64,000 nt of DNA from Gammaproteobacteria bacterium (lineage in GTDB: Bacteria > Pseudomonadota > Gammaproteobacteria > Chromatiales > Chromatiaceae). The first letter of the stretch is position 1, and each line of letters starts with the position of its first letter. The notes below the pieces were generated by a model. That model did no database searches, was not told the DNA's origin, and saw only the letters and a list, made by a program, of their open reading frames with translations. The position numbers and the translations under genes are program-made. Shown here piece by piece: positions 8,321 to 17,134 of this stretch. The stretch lies in the NCBI GenBank assembly GCA_021773975.1, contig JAJFJN010000075.1, positions 1 to 64,000 of the forward strand, written 5' to 3'.

Positions 8321-9517
8321 ATGATTACTAAATCGCCATTAAGTCTTACTGCTTATACTTTGGTCAATGCGCTTGGCCAAGGCTGTGAAGCTGTTTTTAC
8401 TGCTTTGCAACAGGGCCGTAGCGGATTAAGGCGATGTGATTTTGAGCCGGCAGAACTGGATACCTGGATTGGCCGAGTGGATGGGGTGGAGGACTACCCA
8501 GTACCTAAGGCATTGGCCGAGTATGATTGCCGCAATAACCGTCTGGCTGAGATGGGATTGAATCAGGATGGTTTTCGACAGCAGGTTGAAGCATCGATCA
8601 AACGCTATGGCGCTCATCGGGTAGGACTCTTCCTCGGTACTAGCACCTCAGGTATTGCAGAGACGGAAGTAGCCTATCGGTACCGATTGAGTGATGACGC
8701 CTCTCTTCCTTCTGATTATCGTTTCTCCACAACCCATAACCCCTATGCACTCTCTGATTTCTGCTGTCGTTCTTTGGGGCTGACGGGGCCTGCTACCGTG
8801 GTTTCAACGGCTTGCTCCTCTAGCGCCAAGGTATTTGCTGCAGCTTATCGCCATATTCAGGCTGGATTCTGTGATGCAGCCGTGGTGGGTGGGGTGGATA
8901 GCCTCTGTTTGAGTACCCTTTATGGGTTTAACTCTCTGGATCTGCTCTCTTCTGAACCCTGTCGGCCATGGGATCAGCAGCGTGCTGGTATCAGTATCGG
9001 TGAAGGGGCAGGCTTTGTTCTACTGGAACCCCACACCGAGGGTAGTAGTGAATTAGCCCTGCTGGGTTATGGAGAGAGTAGTGATGGCTACCACATGTCT
9101 ACCCCACACCCTCAAGGGCGGGGAGCGGTGCTAGCTATGCAGAGAGCCCTGCAGAGTGCTGGACTCTCTCCTCAGCAGGTTGATTATCTTAATCTGCACG
9201 GGACGGCAACAGCGGCTAATGACAGTGCTGAAGATATGGCGGTTAGCATGCTGTTTGGTTCTGAACTCATGTGCAGTTCCACCAAGGGTTGGACTGGGCA
9301 TACGCTGGGAGCAGCAGGCATCACTGAGGCTATTATCTGCTGCCTTGCTCTTGAGCGGGATTTTGTCCCCGCAACACTCAACCTTGAGCAGCCAGATCCT
9401 GCTTTCAACACTCAGGTATTGAGAGAAAGCAAAAACCGCACAATTCAGACAGCGTTGAGCAACTCCTTTGGCTTCGGGGGAAATAATTGCAGCCTGGTGT
9501 TTGGGAGGATTTCATGA
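8321..9517 (+). CDS. FabF-type beta-ketoacyl-ACP synthase
   Basis: The 398-residue ketosynthase has the complete triad: nucleophile Cys165 in STACSSS, His in NLHGTATAAND and His in GWTGHTLGAAG, with the C-terminal SNSFGFGGNN loop. It condenses malonyl-ACP with the growing chain. ATG 8321 gives a normal N-terminus (MITKSPLSL). The stop overlaps the next gene as ATGA, coupling it to the chain-length-factor-like partner. This pairing is typical of polyene-type iterative type II systems. Confidence 0.9.
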   Translation: MITKSPLSLTAYTLVNALGQGCEAVFTALQQGRSGLRRCDFEPAELDTWIGRVDGVEDYPVPKALAEYDCRNNRLAEMGLNQDGFRQQVEASIKRYGAHRVGLFLGTSTSGIAETEVAYRYRLSDDASLPSDYRFSTTHNPYALSDFCCRSLGLTGPATVVSTACSSSAKVFAAAYRHIQAGFCDAAVVGGVDSLCLSTLYGFNSLDLLSSEPCRPWDQQRAGISIGEGAGFVLLEPHTEGSSELALLGYGESSDGYHMSTPHPQGRGAVLAMQRALQSAGLSPQQVDYLNLHGTATAANDSAEDMAVSMLFGSELMCSSTKGWTGHTLGAAGITEAIICCLALERDFVPATLNLEQPDPAFNTQVLRESKNRTIQTALSNSFGFGGNNCSLVFGRIS

Positions 9518-10308
9518 TCTCTGCTTCGCTCTATTCAGTGGCTGTTTGTACGCCCGGCATGGTGGGTTGGGAAGCGGCTAAGGCTGTATTGAGAGGGGAT
9601 GAGCCATGGGCGGATCAGCCCCTGCCACCCCTTAAGATTGAGATGCTGGCGGCCAATGAACGTCGTCGATTAACCCCGACAATCAAACTGGCGTTATATA
9701 CAGCTCAGGAGGCACTGCGCGCATCCGGCCTTGAGGGTGAGGATATAAGCGCTGTTTTTGCCTCGTCCAACGGGGATCTGGATGTAGCTGATCGTATCTG
9801 TAGTGCGCTGACTGAAGAGGCTAGGCCGGTTTCCCCAACACAGTTTCATAACTCGGTTCACAATGCACCGGCCGGTTACTGGTCAATTGCCACGGGTTCT
9901 CAAGAGCCTTCCAGTAGCATTTCGGCGGGTGACGTTAGTTTCAGTGCCGGTTTGCTTGAGGCGATGAGTCAGGTCGAGGTGGAGCAGGAGATGGTGATGT
10001 TGGCCTGTTATGATTCCCTGCCTCCATTTCCACTGTCCGAGGTGGAGTCTATTACAACCCCTTTTGCTGTGGCGCTATTATTGGGTCCACTACAGAAGGG
10101 GTTGTCCAAATTAGCATTACAGAATAGGGAGTACGAACAGGTGGCCACAACAATGGCCTGCCCAGCGCTGGAGCAAATACGCCTGGCTAACCCAGCCGCT
10201 CGTTCTCTGCCATTGCTGGAGTCCCTTGCAATGGGGCGTACGCAGTCTCTGCTGCTGCCTTCTGTTAATGGAGGTTGCCTGGCTTTGGATCTGGATTATG
10301 TTGATTAG
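9514..10308 (+). CDS. Ketosynthase-like chain-length-factor protein
   Basis: The 264-residue protein resembles the N-terminal ketosynthase fold (Ketoacyl-synt_2 type) but lacks the active-site Cys: the segment corresponding to the nucleophile reads GSQEPSSSISAGDVSFSAG. It keeps ASSNGDL and the QFHNSVHNAPAGYWSI segment typical of the aryl polyene partner protein. Such proteins form a heterodimer with the active ketosynthase and help set chain length. The start is the ATG of the ATGA overlap at 9514. It is shorter than a full ketosynthase (about 400 residues), as usual for this subfamily. Confidence 0.8.
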   Translation: MISASLYSVAVCTPGMVGWEAAKAVLRGDEPWADQPLPPLKIEMLAANERRRLTPTIKLALYTAQEALRASGLEGEDISAVFASSNGDLDVADRICSALTEEARPVSPTQFHNSVHNAPAGYWSIATGSQEPSSSISAGDVSFSAGLLEAMSQVEVEQEMVMLACYDSLPPFPLSEVESITTPFAVALLLGPLQKGLSKLALQNREYEQVATTMACPALEQIRLANPAARSLPLLESLAMGRTQSLLLPSVNGGCLALDLDYVD

Positions 10309-10744
10309 TAAACAAGAGTTGTGTCAGCTGATTCCCCACGATGGGGCGATGTGTCTGTTGGATGGGGTGGAGCATTGGGATGATGAGGGCATTTGTTGCT
10401 GGAGTGAGAGTCATCTGGATCAAGGCAACCCACTGCGTGGGCTGAATGGTCTCCCAGCCCTGCATGCCCTTGAATATGGTGCTCAGGCTATGGCAGTGCA
10501 TGGTGGGTTATTGGCGCAGAAACGAGGTGAACAACGGCTGCCTGATGGCTATCTGGTGGCGATTCGTAACGCTCGCTTTTATGCAGAGTTTCTGGATGCC
10601 AGCAGTACAAAACTACAGGTTGAGGCGCGACGCCTGTTGGCTGAAAGTGGCAATATTATCTATTCAATTGATGTAAGTGCAGCGGGGGAGTCTATTGCCC
10701 AGGCCAGGGCTACGGTGATGCAGCAAACAGAGGCGAAGCAATGA
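10298..10744 (+). CDS. ApeP-like hotdog 3-hydroxyacyl-ACP dehydratase
   Basis: The 148-residue protein matches the COG4706 hotdog dehydratase of aryl polyene clusters: IPHDGAMCLLDGV near the N-terminus, then NPLRGLNGLPALHALEYGAQAMAVHG split here as NPLRGLNGLPALHA and EYGAQAMAVHGG. It should dehydrate 3-hydroxyacyl-ACP in each cycle. The ATG at 10298 lies inside the end of the previous gene (11-base overlap). Its stop overlaps the ketoreductase start as ATGA. A longer upstream frame exists but gives an unrelated hydrophobic tail. Confidence 0.8.
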   Translation: MLISKQELCQLIPHDGAMCLLDGVEHWDDEGICCWSESHLDQGNPLRGLNGLPALHALEYGAQAMAVHGGLLAQKRGEQRLPDGYLVAIRNARFYAEFLDASSTKLQVEARRLLAESGNIIYSIDVSAAGESIAQARATVMQQTEAKQ

Positions 10745-11460
10745 AACGTGCATTAGTAACGGGTGCCAGTGGTGATATTGGTTCAGCAATTGCCCAGCAA
10801 TTAGCACAAAACGGCCTGCATGTGATTGTACATGTAAACAACAATCGTAAACGGGCTGAGGCACTGGTTGAAGGGATTGCTGCTAGCGGCGGGTCTTCAG
10901 AAATAGTGCAGTTTGATGTGACGGATGAGGTCACCACACGGCAGGTGCTTGAGATGTTGCTTGAGCAAGGCCCTATTCAAGTGGTGGTCAATAATGCTGG
11001 AATTCACTCGGATGCTGTGATGGCGGGCATGGAGGGGGAGCAGTGGCGGCGAGTGATTGATGTCTGTCTTACGGGTTTCTTTAATGTCACTCAACCGCTG
11101 TTGCTGCCCATGATTCGAACTCGTTGGGGGCGTGTGGTTAATATCTCCTCGGTGGCTGGAGTGATGGGCAACCGTGGGCAAGCTAATTATTCTGCTGCTA
11201 AATCAGGCCTTCATGGGGCCACAAAGAGCCTTGCCATTGAGCTTGCTTCGCGAGGGATCACCGTGAATGCAGTGGCCCCTGGGATTATTGCAGGGACAAT
11301 GACGGATGAGGTTTTTGATAAGGCGATGATTGAGCAAATGGTGCCCATGAAACGGGTTGGCACTCCCTCAGAAGTGGCTGCCCTTGTTGGTTTTCTGGTG
11401 TCGGATGATGCGGCCTATATCTCTGGACAGGTGATATCTATTAATGGAGCAATGGCTTAG
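10741..11460 (+). CDS. FabG-like 3-oxoacyl-ACP reductase (ApeQ-like)
   Basis: The 239-residue short-chain dehydrogenase has the NADPH-binding GASGDIG motif near residues 8-14, VVNNAG, catalytic Ser in NISSVAG, and Y-x3-K in NYSAAKSG. Length and motifs fit FabG. In this operon it reduces the 3-ketoacyl-ACP made by the ketosynthase before dehydration. It overlaps the previous stop by four bases. Confidence 0.9.
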   Translation: MKRALVTGASGDIGSAIAQQLAQNGLHVIVHVNNNRKRAEALVEGIAASGGSSEIVQFDVTDEVTTRQVLEMLLEQGPIQVVVNNAGIHSDAVMAGMEGEQWRRVIDVCLTGFFNVTQPLLLPMIRTRWGRVVNISSVAGVMGNRGQANYSAAKSGLHGATKSLAIELASRGITVNAVAPGIIAGTMTDEVFDKAMIEQMVPMKRVGTPSEVAALVGFLVSDDAAYISGQVISINGAMA

Positions 11461-11486
11461 GTGCCTGCCAAACTTAGGAAGAATCT

Positions 11487-12275
11487 ATGAAAATAGCTGT
11501 TGTCATTCCTGCATACAATGAAACAAAAACTATTGCAGATGTTGTGCAGCGTACATTGAATTTTATTGATCTGGTTGTAGTGGTCAATGACTGTTCAGTG
11601 GATGACACTGCCGCTCAGTTGCAGGACAGTACTGCAGTTGTGCTGAACAATGAGCAAAATTTGGGGAAAGCGGCTGCGCTAATAAAGGGGTTTGAATATG
11701 CCATGTCACAGGGTGTCGATGCAGTAATTACCCTGGATGGAGATGGTCAGCACAAGCCTGAAGAGATCCCCCGATTGATTGAGTTCGCTGCAGCCAATCC
11801 TGGTGCTATTGGGATTGCTGCACGGCGGAAAAACCGCTCAGCGGCTCCTCCAATGCGCCGTTTTGCCAACGCCTTTGCAGATTTTTGGATCTCCTGGGCA
11901 TCGGGTTACCCCATCGCAGATAGCCAGTCCGGCTTCCGGTTCTACCCCGTAGTTCTATTTGAGTCAGAATTTGAGGTCGTTAGTGGTGCTCAGGGATTTG
12001 TGTTTGAAAGCAAAATTCTAATTGAAGCGGCCAAACGCAAGATCTACAGTCACTCTTTGCCGGTGGATACTATCTATCGTGAGAATGCCAGGGCTAGCCA
12101 CTATCGTCCATTTAATGATACTGCAAAGATTGTGATAATGGTTGCTGCTCAACTATTTCGGCGTGGTATGTACCCTATCGGACTGTTACGGGCAATTAGA
12201 TGGCTACCTGATCCGCGGGGATATTCGGCGCTTGAATCTGTTAAAAAAGGCCGCCCAATTAAAAAACAAAACTAA
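11487..12275 (+). CDS. Family 2 glycosyltransferase
   Basis: The 262-residue protein has a GT-A fold: VVIPAYNE at the N-terminus, NLGKAAAL, the metal-binding region ITLDGDGQH and acceptor-region SQSGFRFYP. It resembles DPM1-like or undecaprenyl-type GT2 enzymes and the GT2 domain found in many aryl polyene clusters. It probably adds a sugar to the polyene head or lipid anchor at the inner membrane. It starts 26 bases after the ketoreductase with AGGAAG as ribosome site. It is the last clear biosynthetic gene of the plus-strand operon. Confidence 0.8.
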   Translation: MKIAVVIPAYNETKTIADVVQRTLNFIDLVVVVNDCSVDDTAAQLQDSTAVVLNNEQNLGKAAALIKGFEYAMSQGVDAVITLDGDGQHKPEEIPRLIEFAAANPGAIGIAARRKNRSAAPPMRRFANAFADFWISWASGYPIADSQSGFRFYPVVLFESEFEVVSGAQGFVFESKILIEAAKRKIYSHSLPVDTIYRENARASHYRPFNDTAKIVIMVAAQLFRRGMYPIGLLRAIRWLPDPRGYSALESVKKGRPIKKQN

Positions 12276-12331
12276 TTTAGATATAATGAACGCCGGAAAT
12301 TGCGTCAACAAACGATAATTATGGAAATTAA

Positions 12332-12838
12332 ATGAATAAATTATTTGTAGTATTTTTAGTGATTCTTATGTCTGGTTGCTCAATCAGACCTCATGTAAAA
12401 ACAGAACAACCGTTTACAAAATCTTTAAGAGGGTACTCTTCTGCTGCTGTTAGCATTACAGCGAAACCCGAAATATCGAATAATACCGATTACGATAAAG
12501 TTAAAGCCAATCTATTAAATGCAATAGCTACAAAAATAAATCCAAGAACAGGATTGATCTATGTTTTAGATGGTTCTGCCGATTTATCAATAAATGTTGA
12601 AGTAAGACATTTTATTTATACGAGCCAAGCTGCACGAATAATGTTTGGGATAATGTCTGGAACGGCATTGTTAGCTACGGATGTAAAGTTGATTGATAAT
12701 AAAACGCACGAAGTATTATGGAAGGTTCAGACAGATGTAAGCTCAACTGCATCAGAAGGTGTTTTTGGCGGCAGTTCAACAACACAAATTGAAACGTTAT
12801 CAACTTTAATAATTACGCAGATGCAAAGTAAGTTATAG
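12332..12838 (+). CDS. Putative lipoprotein 1 of an AT-rich trio (DUF4410-like)
   Basis: The 168-residue protein has a lipoprotein signal (MNKLFVVFLVILMSGC). The mature part shows alternating strands, DLSINVEVRHFIY and VKLIDNKTHEVLWKVQTD, similar to DUF4410-type lipoproteins, though this assignment is tentative. Codon use is strongly A/T-rich compared with the upstream operon, suggesting separate acquisition. It could help outer-membrane placement of the product, by location only. Confidence 0.6.
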   Translation: MNKLFVVFLVILMSGCSIRPHVKTEQPFTKSLRGYSSAAVSITAKPEISNNTDYDKVKANLLNAIATKINPRTGLIYVLDGSADLSINVEVRHFIYTSQAARIMFGIMSGTALLATDVKLIDNKTHEVLWKVQTDVSSTASEGVFGGSSTTQIETLSTLIITQMQSKL

Positions 12839-12893
12839 ATTGCACGTGGCTGTCAAAATTAATAATGATGTTGTTTAAATAGAGGAAAAATTT

Positions 12894-13343
12894 ATGCATA
12901 AATTATATTTAAAAATAGGAGTGATATTTATTATTGCCGTTTTTATGTCAGGTTGTGCTGTTAATCGAGCCACTGCAACGCTTGATCCAACAGCAGACTT
13001 GGCAGGTATCAAGTCAATATATGTAACTAAATTAGCAGCAGATGGTAGAGGGATTAATCTATTAATTACAAAAAAACTTACAGATATGGGTTACCAAGCA
13101 AGTACAGGAATTAGTGTCGATATTCCACAAAATGCTAATGTTGTTGTGACTTATGAAGACAGGTGGATGTGGGATATCACCATGTATATGCTAGAACTTA
13201 CAGTTACAATTCGTGAACCAAAAACTGAATTTCCACTAGCCTCAGGTAATTCCTTTCATACGTCACTTACAAGAAAATCACCTGAAGAAATGGTAGATGA
13301 AGTCATAAACAATATTTTTTCAAAAGGGAAGAGAAATGAATAA
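12894..13343 (+). CDS. Putative lipoprotein 2 of an AT-rich trio
   Basis: The 149-residue protein has an N-terminal signal with lipobox FMSGC. The mature region contains IKSIYVTKLAADGRGINLLITK and a strand NVVVTYEDRWMWDITMYM; no named family is recognised with confidence. GAGGAAA precedes the ATG. It overlaps the third lipoprotein gene by eight bases, so the two are co-translated. Base composition is AT-rich like its neighbours. Confidence 0.6.
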   Translation: MHKLYLKIGVIFIIAVFMSGCAVNRATATLDPTADLAGIKSIYVTKLAADGRGINLLITKKLTDMGYQASTGISVDIPQNANVVVTYEDRWMWDITMYMLELTVTIREPKTEFPLASGNSFHTSLTRKSPEEMVDEVINNIFSKGKRNE

Positions 13344-13878
13344 TAATAAATTATTTGCATTTATAACTGTATTGATCTGCATATCAAGTGGGTTGATAGG
13401 GTGTTCATCTCCAGCGTCAAAAGATGGGATAGTAGCCCACGATATTCTAAATATTAAGCACCATCCAAATACTGTTTTAGTAAAAGCTCAAGGTGGCAGT
13501 GAAACAGGTGCAATGGATAGCTCTAATATCTCAAATAAAGATTTTGCACAGGCTATAGAGGAGTCGATAATAGAAAGTAAATTATTTACTCGGGTAATTC
13601 ATGGCGAAGGATCTGATTATCTTCTCAATGTCACCATTGTAAGTATGAGCAAGCCAATGTTTGGTGCAAGCTTTACAGTAAGCATGGAGGCAGCATGGTC
13701 ATTGTCGGATGCAGCTTCAAAGGAGGCTGTATTAAGAAAATCAATCAAATCATCACATACCGTTACAATGGGCCAAGCCTTAATAGGCACAACCCGGCTT
13801 CGCCTGGCTGTAGAAGGTGCAGCACGCAAAAACATTCAATTAGGGCTTGAAGCTATTTCAGAGTTACAACTTAAGTAA
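13336..13878 (+). CDS. Putative lipoprotein 3 of an AT-rich trio
   Basis: The 180-residue protein has a signal peptide ending in lipobox LIGC. The mature domain has FAQAIEESIIESKLFTRV followed by DYLLNVTIVSMSKPMFG, an arrangement shared loosely with the first lipoprotein of the trio. This pattern occurs in DUF4410/LPP-type lipoproteins of unknown role. It overlaps the preceding gene and ends just before a hairpin shared with the convergent lolA-like gene. Confidence 0.6.
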   Translation: MNNNKLFAFITVLICISSGLIGCSSPASKDGIVAHDILNIKHHPNTVLVKAQGGSETGAMDSSNISNKDFAQAIEESIIESKLFTRVIHGEGSDYLLNVTIVSMSKPMFGASFTVSMEAAWSLSDAASKEAVLRKSIKSSHTVTMGQALIGTTRLRLAVEGAARKNIQLGLEAISELQLK

Positions 13879-13894
13879 TCAATAATGCAATATA

Positions 13895-13933
13895 AGTAAA
13901 TAATCCACGTTCTAAGAATGTGGGTTATTTACT
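13895..13933. terminator. Bidirectional terminator hairpin
   Basis: A 14-bp arm (AGTAAATAATCCAC) pairs with GTGGGTTATTTACT across an 11-base loop, with one G-U pair. It lies between two convergent operons and overlaps the stop codon of the lolA-like gene. The AT-rich arms can provide U tracts on either strand. Confidence 0.75.
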
Positions 13934-14519
13934 TCGGCATAAATGTTAGTAGTGTGTTGTCTCCGCCTGTTTCAATGATTTGCATGCTCAGTATCTCAAT
14001 GCCTTTTCCCTTGATGCTGATCAGTTTTAGTCGAGATGAAAGCTCACTCTCTTTGGGGTGAAGTTGTAGTGTCCATTGTTCTCTTGTGCCATCTAACTCT
14101 AGGTTGTAATACCGTTCTAGAGCATGGATATCTCCAGCGAGTACAGCTCGCTGAGACTCGATGAAGGCATGGAGTATTGGGTGGTCGTCGGTTCTTAGGT
14201 GTTGTTCTGGTTTGCCAGATATTTCTACCTTTAGATTTGAACCTATGATTGTGTAAATCTCTTCACGGGGCTCAGTGATGTGCTTGATTAGTTGATTGGG
14301 TGCAGTGAAGTATAGTGTTCCTTTTTGTACTAATGGCTCTTCTAGATAATCGAGTGTTTTTTCTTCGGTAAAGAGACTCTGGCGTGAAGTGACAGTGGCC
14401 ATGAGGTTGAACAGAGTTGCCTTGTTCCATGTGGTACTGTGGTTTTCTTCACTACTAGCATGTGTTGGTAGCAGCAGTAGTAGCATCAGTATGGTGCTAG
14501 TCAATTTTATCTTGGTCAT
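13929..14519 (-). CDS. LolA-like outer-membrane lipoprotein carrier
   Basis: The 196-residue protein has a cleavable signal (MTKIKLTSTIL, then LLLLLPTHASS) and a LolA-like mature domain with RQSLFTEEKTLDYLEEP, KGTLYFTAPNQL and a C-terminal WTLQLHPKESELSSRL strand. Aryl polyene clusters encode such a protein (ApeL type) working with the MMPL exporter to carry a lipid through the periplasm. Start at 14519 gives the best signal; it overlaps the acyltransferase end. A decayed second copy lies at 17643-17858. Confidence 0.8.
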   Translation of the reverse strand: MTKIKLTSTILMLLLLLPTHASSEENHSTTWNKATLFNLMATVTSRQSLFTEEKTLDYLEEPLVQKGTLYFTAPNQLIKHITEPREEIYTIIGSNLKVEISGKPEQHLRTDDHPILHAFIESQRAVLAGDIHALERYYNLELDGTREQWTLQLHPKESELSSRLKLISIKGKGIEILSMQIIETGGDNTLLTFMPK

Positions 14520-15402
14520 TCCAGAAATCATAGAAGTTGAACCAGTTATAGGGTGTCATGTGGGTATAGTGTTCCAGCCTGTTAGCGTATTGTTGCGTGT
14601 GCAGTTGTAGTTCCTCTGCCCGATTTTTCCGGTCTACAGTGATTTTGTCACTAAGCAGCTCAAAGTGGATGTCGTATCGATTGCCACCACGGTAAAGGCC
14701 GAAAAAGAGTATGACAGGTGCTTTTAGGGTAGACGCCAATAACATTGGACCTACTGGAAATGGTGTTTGTTCTCCCATAAATTCACAGCTTGTACTTCGC
14801 TCATCTCCAACAACCCGATCACCAAGCATTCCAACGATGTAACCTTGAGAGATGTATTCGCCTACCTCTAGCAGGGTTTCCATTCGACCCAATGCGATTA
14901 CTGTATCTGCGACCTCGGGATTCAGGGCGGAAAATATCTGTGTGATGTGTTGGTTATGCTCCGGGTACATCAGAATCTTCAACGGCAGTTTATGATGGGA
15001 TACTGCCAACACGCGTAGGACTTCAAAGCTGCCCAGATGCGAACCCAATAGGATGCACCCCTCCTTTTGTGCTACCCGGTCAAGAATCAGATCTGCATTA
15101 TGGATGTGAACATCCAGACAGTCGCTTTGATCAGCTAACAGGAATACCCGGTCAAGGATTGTTGAGGCAAAGCAGTGGATATGGCGTGCTATATCTTTGA
15201 GTGTTGGAGGTCGTTTGAGTGCTCTACTCAGATAATGACGTGATGCAAGGCGCTGCGGTTTTGCTAGGAGCAAAAAGTAAAGCGTAATCGGGAATAGAAC
15301 TGCGCGTGCAATCGTTCTGCCTAAATGTAAGGCAATCCAAAGAATTAGACGCAATGCAAATGGACTGCCTCTTTCAGATAGATTGTGCCATTTCTGGGTC
15401 AC
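14497..15402 (-). CDS. LpxL-like lipid acyltransferase
   Basis: The 301-residue protein belongs to the HtrB/LpxL acyltransferase family. Features are a basic/hydrophobic N-terminus, the H-x4-E catalytic motif in LGSHLGSFEV, VGMLGDRVVGDE and PVGPMLLAS followed by PVILFFGLYRGG. In aryl polyene clusters an acyltransferase of this type (ApeJ-related) attaches an acyl chain to the final glycolipid. It follows the ACP gene and overlaps lolA by about 23 bases. An internal fragment of a second copy is at 738-887. Confidence 0.85.
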   Translation of the reverse strand: MTQKWHNLSERGSPFALRLILWIALHLGRTIARAVLFPITLYFLLLAKPQRLASRHYLSRALKRPPTLKDIARHIHCFASTILDRVFLLADQSDCLDVHIHNADLILDRVAQKEGCILLGSHLGSFEVLRVLAVSHHKLPLKILMYPEHNQHITQIFSALNPEVADTVIALGRMETLLEVGEYISQGYIVGMLGDRVVGDERSTSCEFMGEQTPFPVGPMLLASTLKAPVILFFGLYRGGNRYDIHFELLSDKITVDRKNRAEELQLHTQQYANRLEHYTHMTPYNWFNFYDFWNDQDKID

Positions 15403-15455
15403 AATTTTCTGGATTGCTCGTTTGTATCAGGAGTTGATTCGATAAAGCCCACGAA

Positions 15456-15722
15456 TCATTGACTGTTTTTGGTGATGTAACTAGTAAGCGCCCTTAGTGA
15501 AGAGAAGATCTGCGTGATATTGTCGTCGTTGGCTTTGAGTTTTATGCCGTATTCTTTCTGAATCCCCAGAGAGAGTTCCAGAGCATCAATTGAATCCAGT
15601 CCCAGTCCATCACGAAATAGTGGTGCTTTGGGATCAATATCGTCAGGAGTGATATCTTCAAGATTAAGGGTCTCCAAAATCATTTTGGCGACTTCGAGTT
15701 CTTTTGGGGGCATCATATTCAT
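15456..15722 (-). CDS. Acyl carrier protein
   Basis: The 88-residue protein has the four-helix ACP pattern with phosphopantetheine attachment Ser in GLGLDSIDALELS. It is the only intact freestanding ACP seen in the cluster, so it should carry the growing chain for the ketosynthase, ketoreductase and dehydratases. It is followed by the acyltransferase and lolA on the same strand, 54 bases later. The truncated copy at 496-732 is closely similar. Confidence 0.9.
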   Translation of the reverse strand: MNMMPPKELEVAKMILETLNLEDITPDDIDPKAPLFRDGLGLDSIDALELSLGIQKEYGIKLKANDDNITQIFSSLRALTSYITKNSQ

Positions 15723-15826
15723 TTAAGATTTCTATATCTAAATTTTGGTTTTATATTTTTTACTAAATTTCTTTTTGCTTTGGCATTTTATCACGTTGCA
15801 GCTGAATGATGACAGATTGGAATGCC

Positions 15827-17134
15827 TCATCTGCTGCCCGCTCCCCGTGTTTCTAATAGTTTTTGCCAAGCGCTCCGGAACCCCATGTTTTGCATTATGA
15901 ACATAAAACTGCTCTTTCTTAATTTGAAACTACGGTGAGCAATGGAGGAGAGGCTGTAGAGGGAACGGTTTAGTTCATCATACCTTTCTTGGAGCACTTC
16001 GGGTTTAAAGTTGGTTGGCTGGTAAACTACTGTGCTCATATCATATTTGTTCCATTCATAGTTTAAGATTCGCCCTTCCTGCTCCATACGCCTTGCTAAA
16101 TGGGTGCCAGGAAAGGGGGTCAGAACGGATATTAGAAAGGTTTCCAGCCGTGTCCCAAGAATGAATTCATACTGCTCATCGAAAACTGAATCTGTATCGT
16201 GATCACAGCCGACAATGAATGAACCCAAAATGCCAATGCCGTGATCTTGGATCTTTTTGATGCGGTCAGCATTTTTTGAGGCCGTTACAAATTTCTTGCC
16301 CATCTGCTGCAGATTATCCTGATTCAGTGATTCGAATCCGATAAAGAGCATCTTGCAGCCGCATGCTGCCATCTTTTTCAGCAGCTCATCATTGTCTGCT
16401 ATGGCAATAGTCACTTGGCTGCCCCACCATTTTTTTGCGTCACGCAGTTTTTCAAACAGTTCAAAAGCCACTTTGCGGTTTGAAAGAAGGTTGTCATCAA
16501 CAATAAATACGAACGGATCTGGAAGACTTTTAAATTCTTTAACAAACTGTTCCAGAGGACGGAATCGAAATTTTCTGCCTGAGAAGGCGGTTACTGAACA
16601 GAATTCGCAGTCATAAGGACAGCCGCGCATTAATTGAATAGTACTGCGAGTGACATAACAGCCTGATTTTAGGAGATCCCTGCGTGCTGTCGGGAAGTCT
16701 CTGTTCATGTCGATCAGAGACGAGTTATAGCGCGGTTTAAGCTCTCCCTTAGAAAAGTCATTTAGCACCTGAAGCCAGAGATCATCAGCCTCACCTGCTA
16801 CCACAGCATCAGCATGGGGAGCAGCCTCATCAGGCAACATGCTGACGTGAATGCCCCCCATAATCACAGTTTTTCCCAACGCTCTGAATTTATCTCCAAT
16901 CTCATAGGCCCGGTAGGCTAAAGGTGTCATAACACTGATAGCTACCAGGGTTGCGTCAGTGTCAAAGTCGATGGTTGAAACATTTTCATCAGTGAACTCG
17001 ACGTCATACTCATCTGGGGTGAGGCCTGCAAGAGTGAGCAGACCTAATGGCGGAAACTTGAATTTAAAATGTCCCCATAAAGCGTTGCCTGGCCATTTTG
17101 GGAAGAGGAAAAGTATTTTTGGTTTTATTCGCAC
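15827..17134 (-). CDS. B12-binding-type radical SAM enzyme 2
   Basis: The 435-residue protein has an N-terminal B12-binding-type domain (FLFPKWPG, FPPLGLLTLAGL, VMGGIHVSMLPDE written here in part) and a radical SAM domain with RGCPYDCEFCSV (CxxxCxxC). The FPPLGLLTLA and DENV pattern recalls the subfamily that includes hopanoid and bacteriochlorophyll methylases, but many members are uncharacterised. The conserved cobalamin His motif DxHxxG is not evident, as in much of this subfamily. It heads the minus-strand operon with ACP, acyltransferase and lolA. It is not a duplicate of the first radical SAM protein. Confidence 0.85.
   Translation of the reverse strand: MRIKPKILFLFPKWPGNALWGHFKFKFPPLGLLTLAGLTPDEYDVEFTDENVSTIDFDTDATLVAISVMTPLAYRAYEIGDKFRALGKTVIMGGIHVSMLPDEAAPHADAVVAGEADDLWLQVLNDFSKGELKPRYNSSLIDMNRDFPTARRDLLKSGCYVTRSTIQLMRGCPYDCEFCSVTAFSGRKFRFRPLEQFVKEFKSLPDPFVFIVDDNLLSNRKVAFELFEKLRDAKKWWGSQVTIAIADNDELLKKMAACGCKMLFIGFESLNQDNLQQMGKKFVTASKNADRIKKIQDHGIGILGSFIVGCDHDTDSVFDEQYEFILGTRLETFLISVLTPFPGTHLARRMEQEGRILNYEWNKYDMSTVVYQPTNFKPEVLQERYDELNRSLYSLSSIAHRSFKLRKSSFMFIMQNMGFRSAWQKLLETRGAGSR

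Noticed and set aside
2182-17134. Ladderane or standard fatty acid synthesis cluster
   Set aside because: Radical SAM enzymes with paired ketosynthases recall proposed ladderane clusters, but the LolA, MMPL, COG4648-ligase and COG4706 dehydratase set is specific to aryl-polyene-like clusters.
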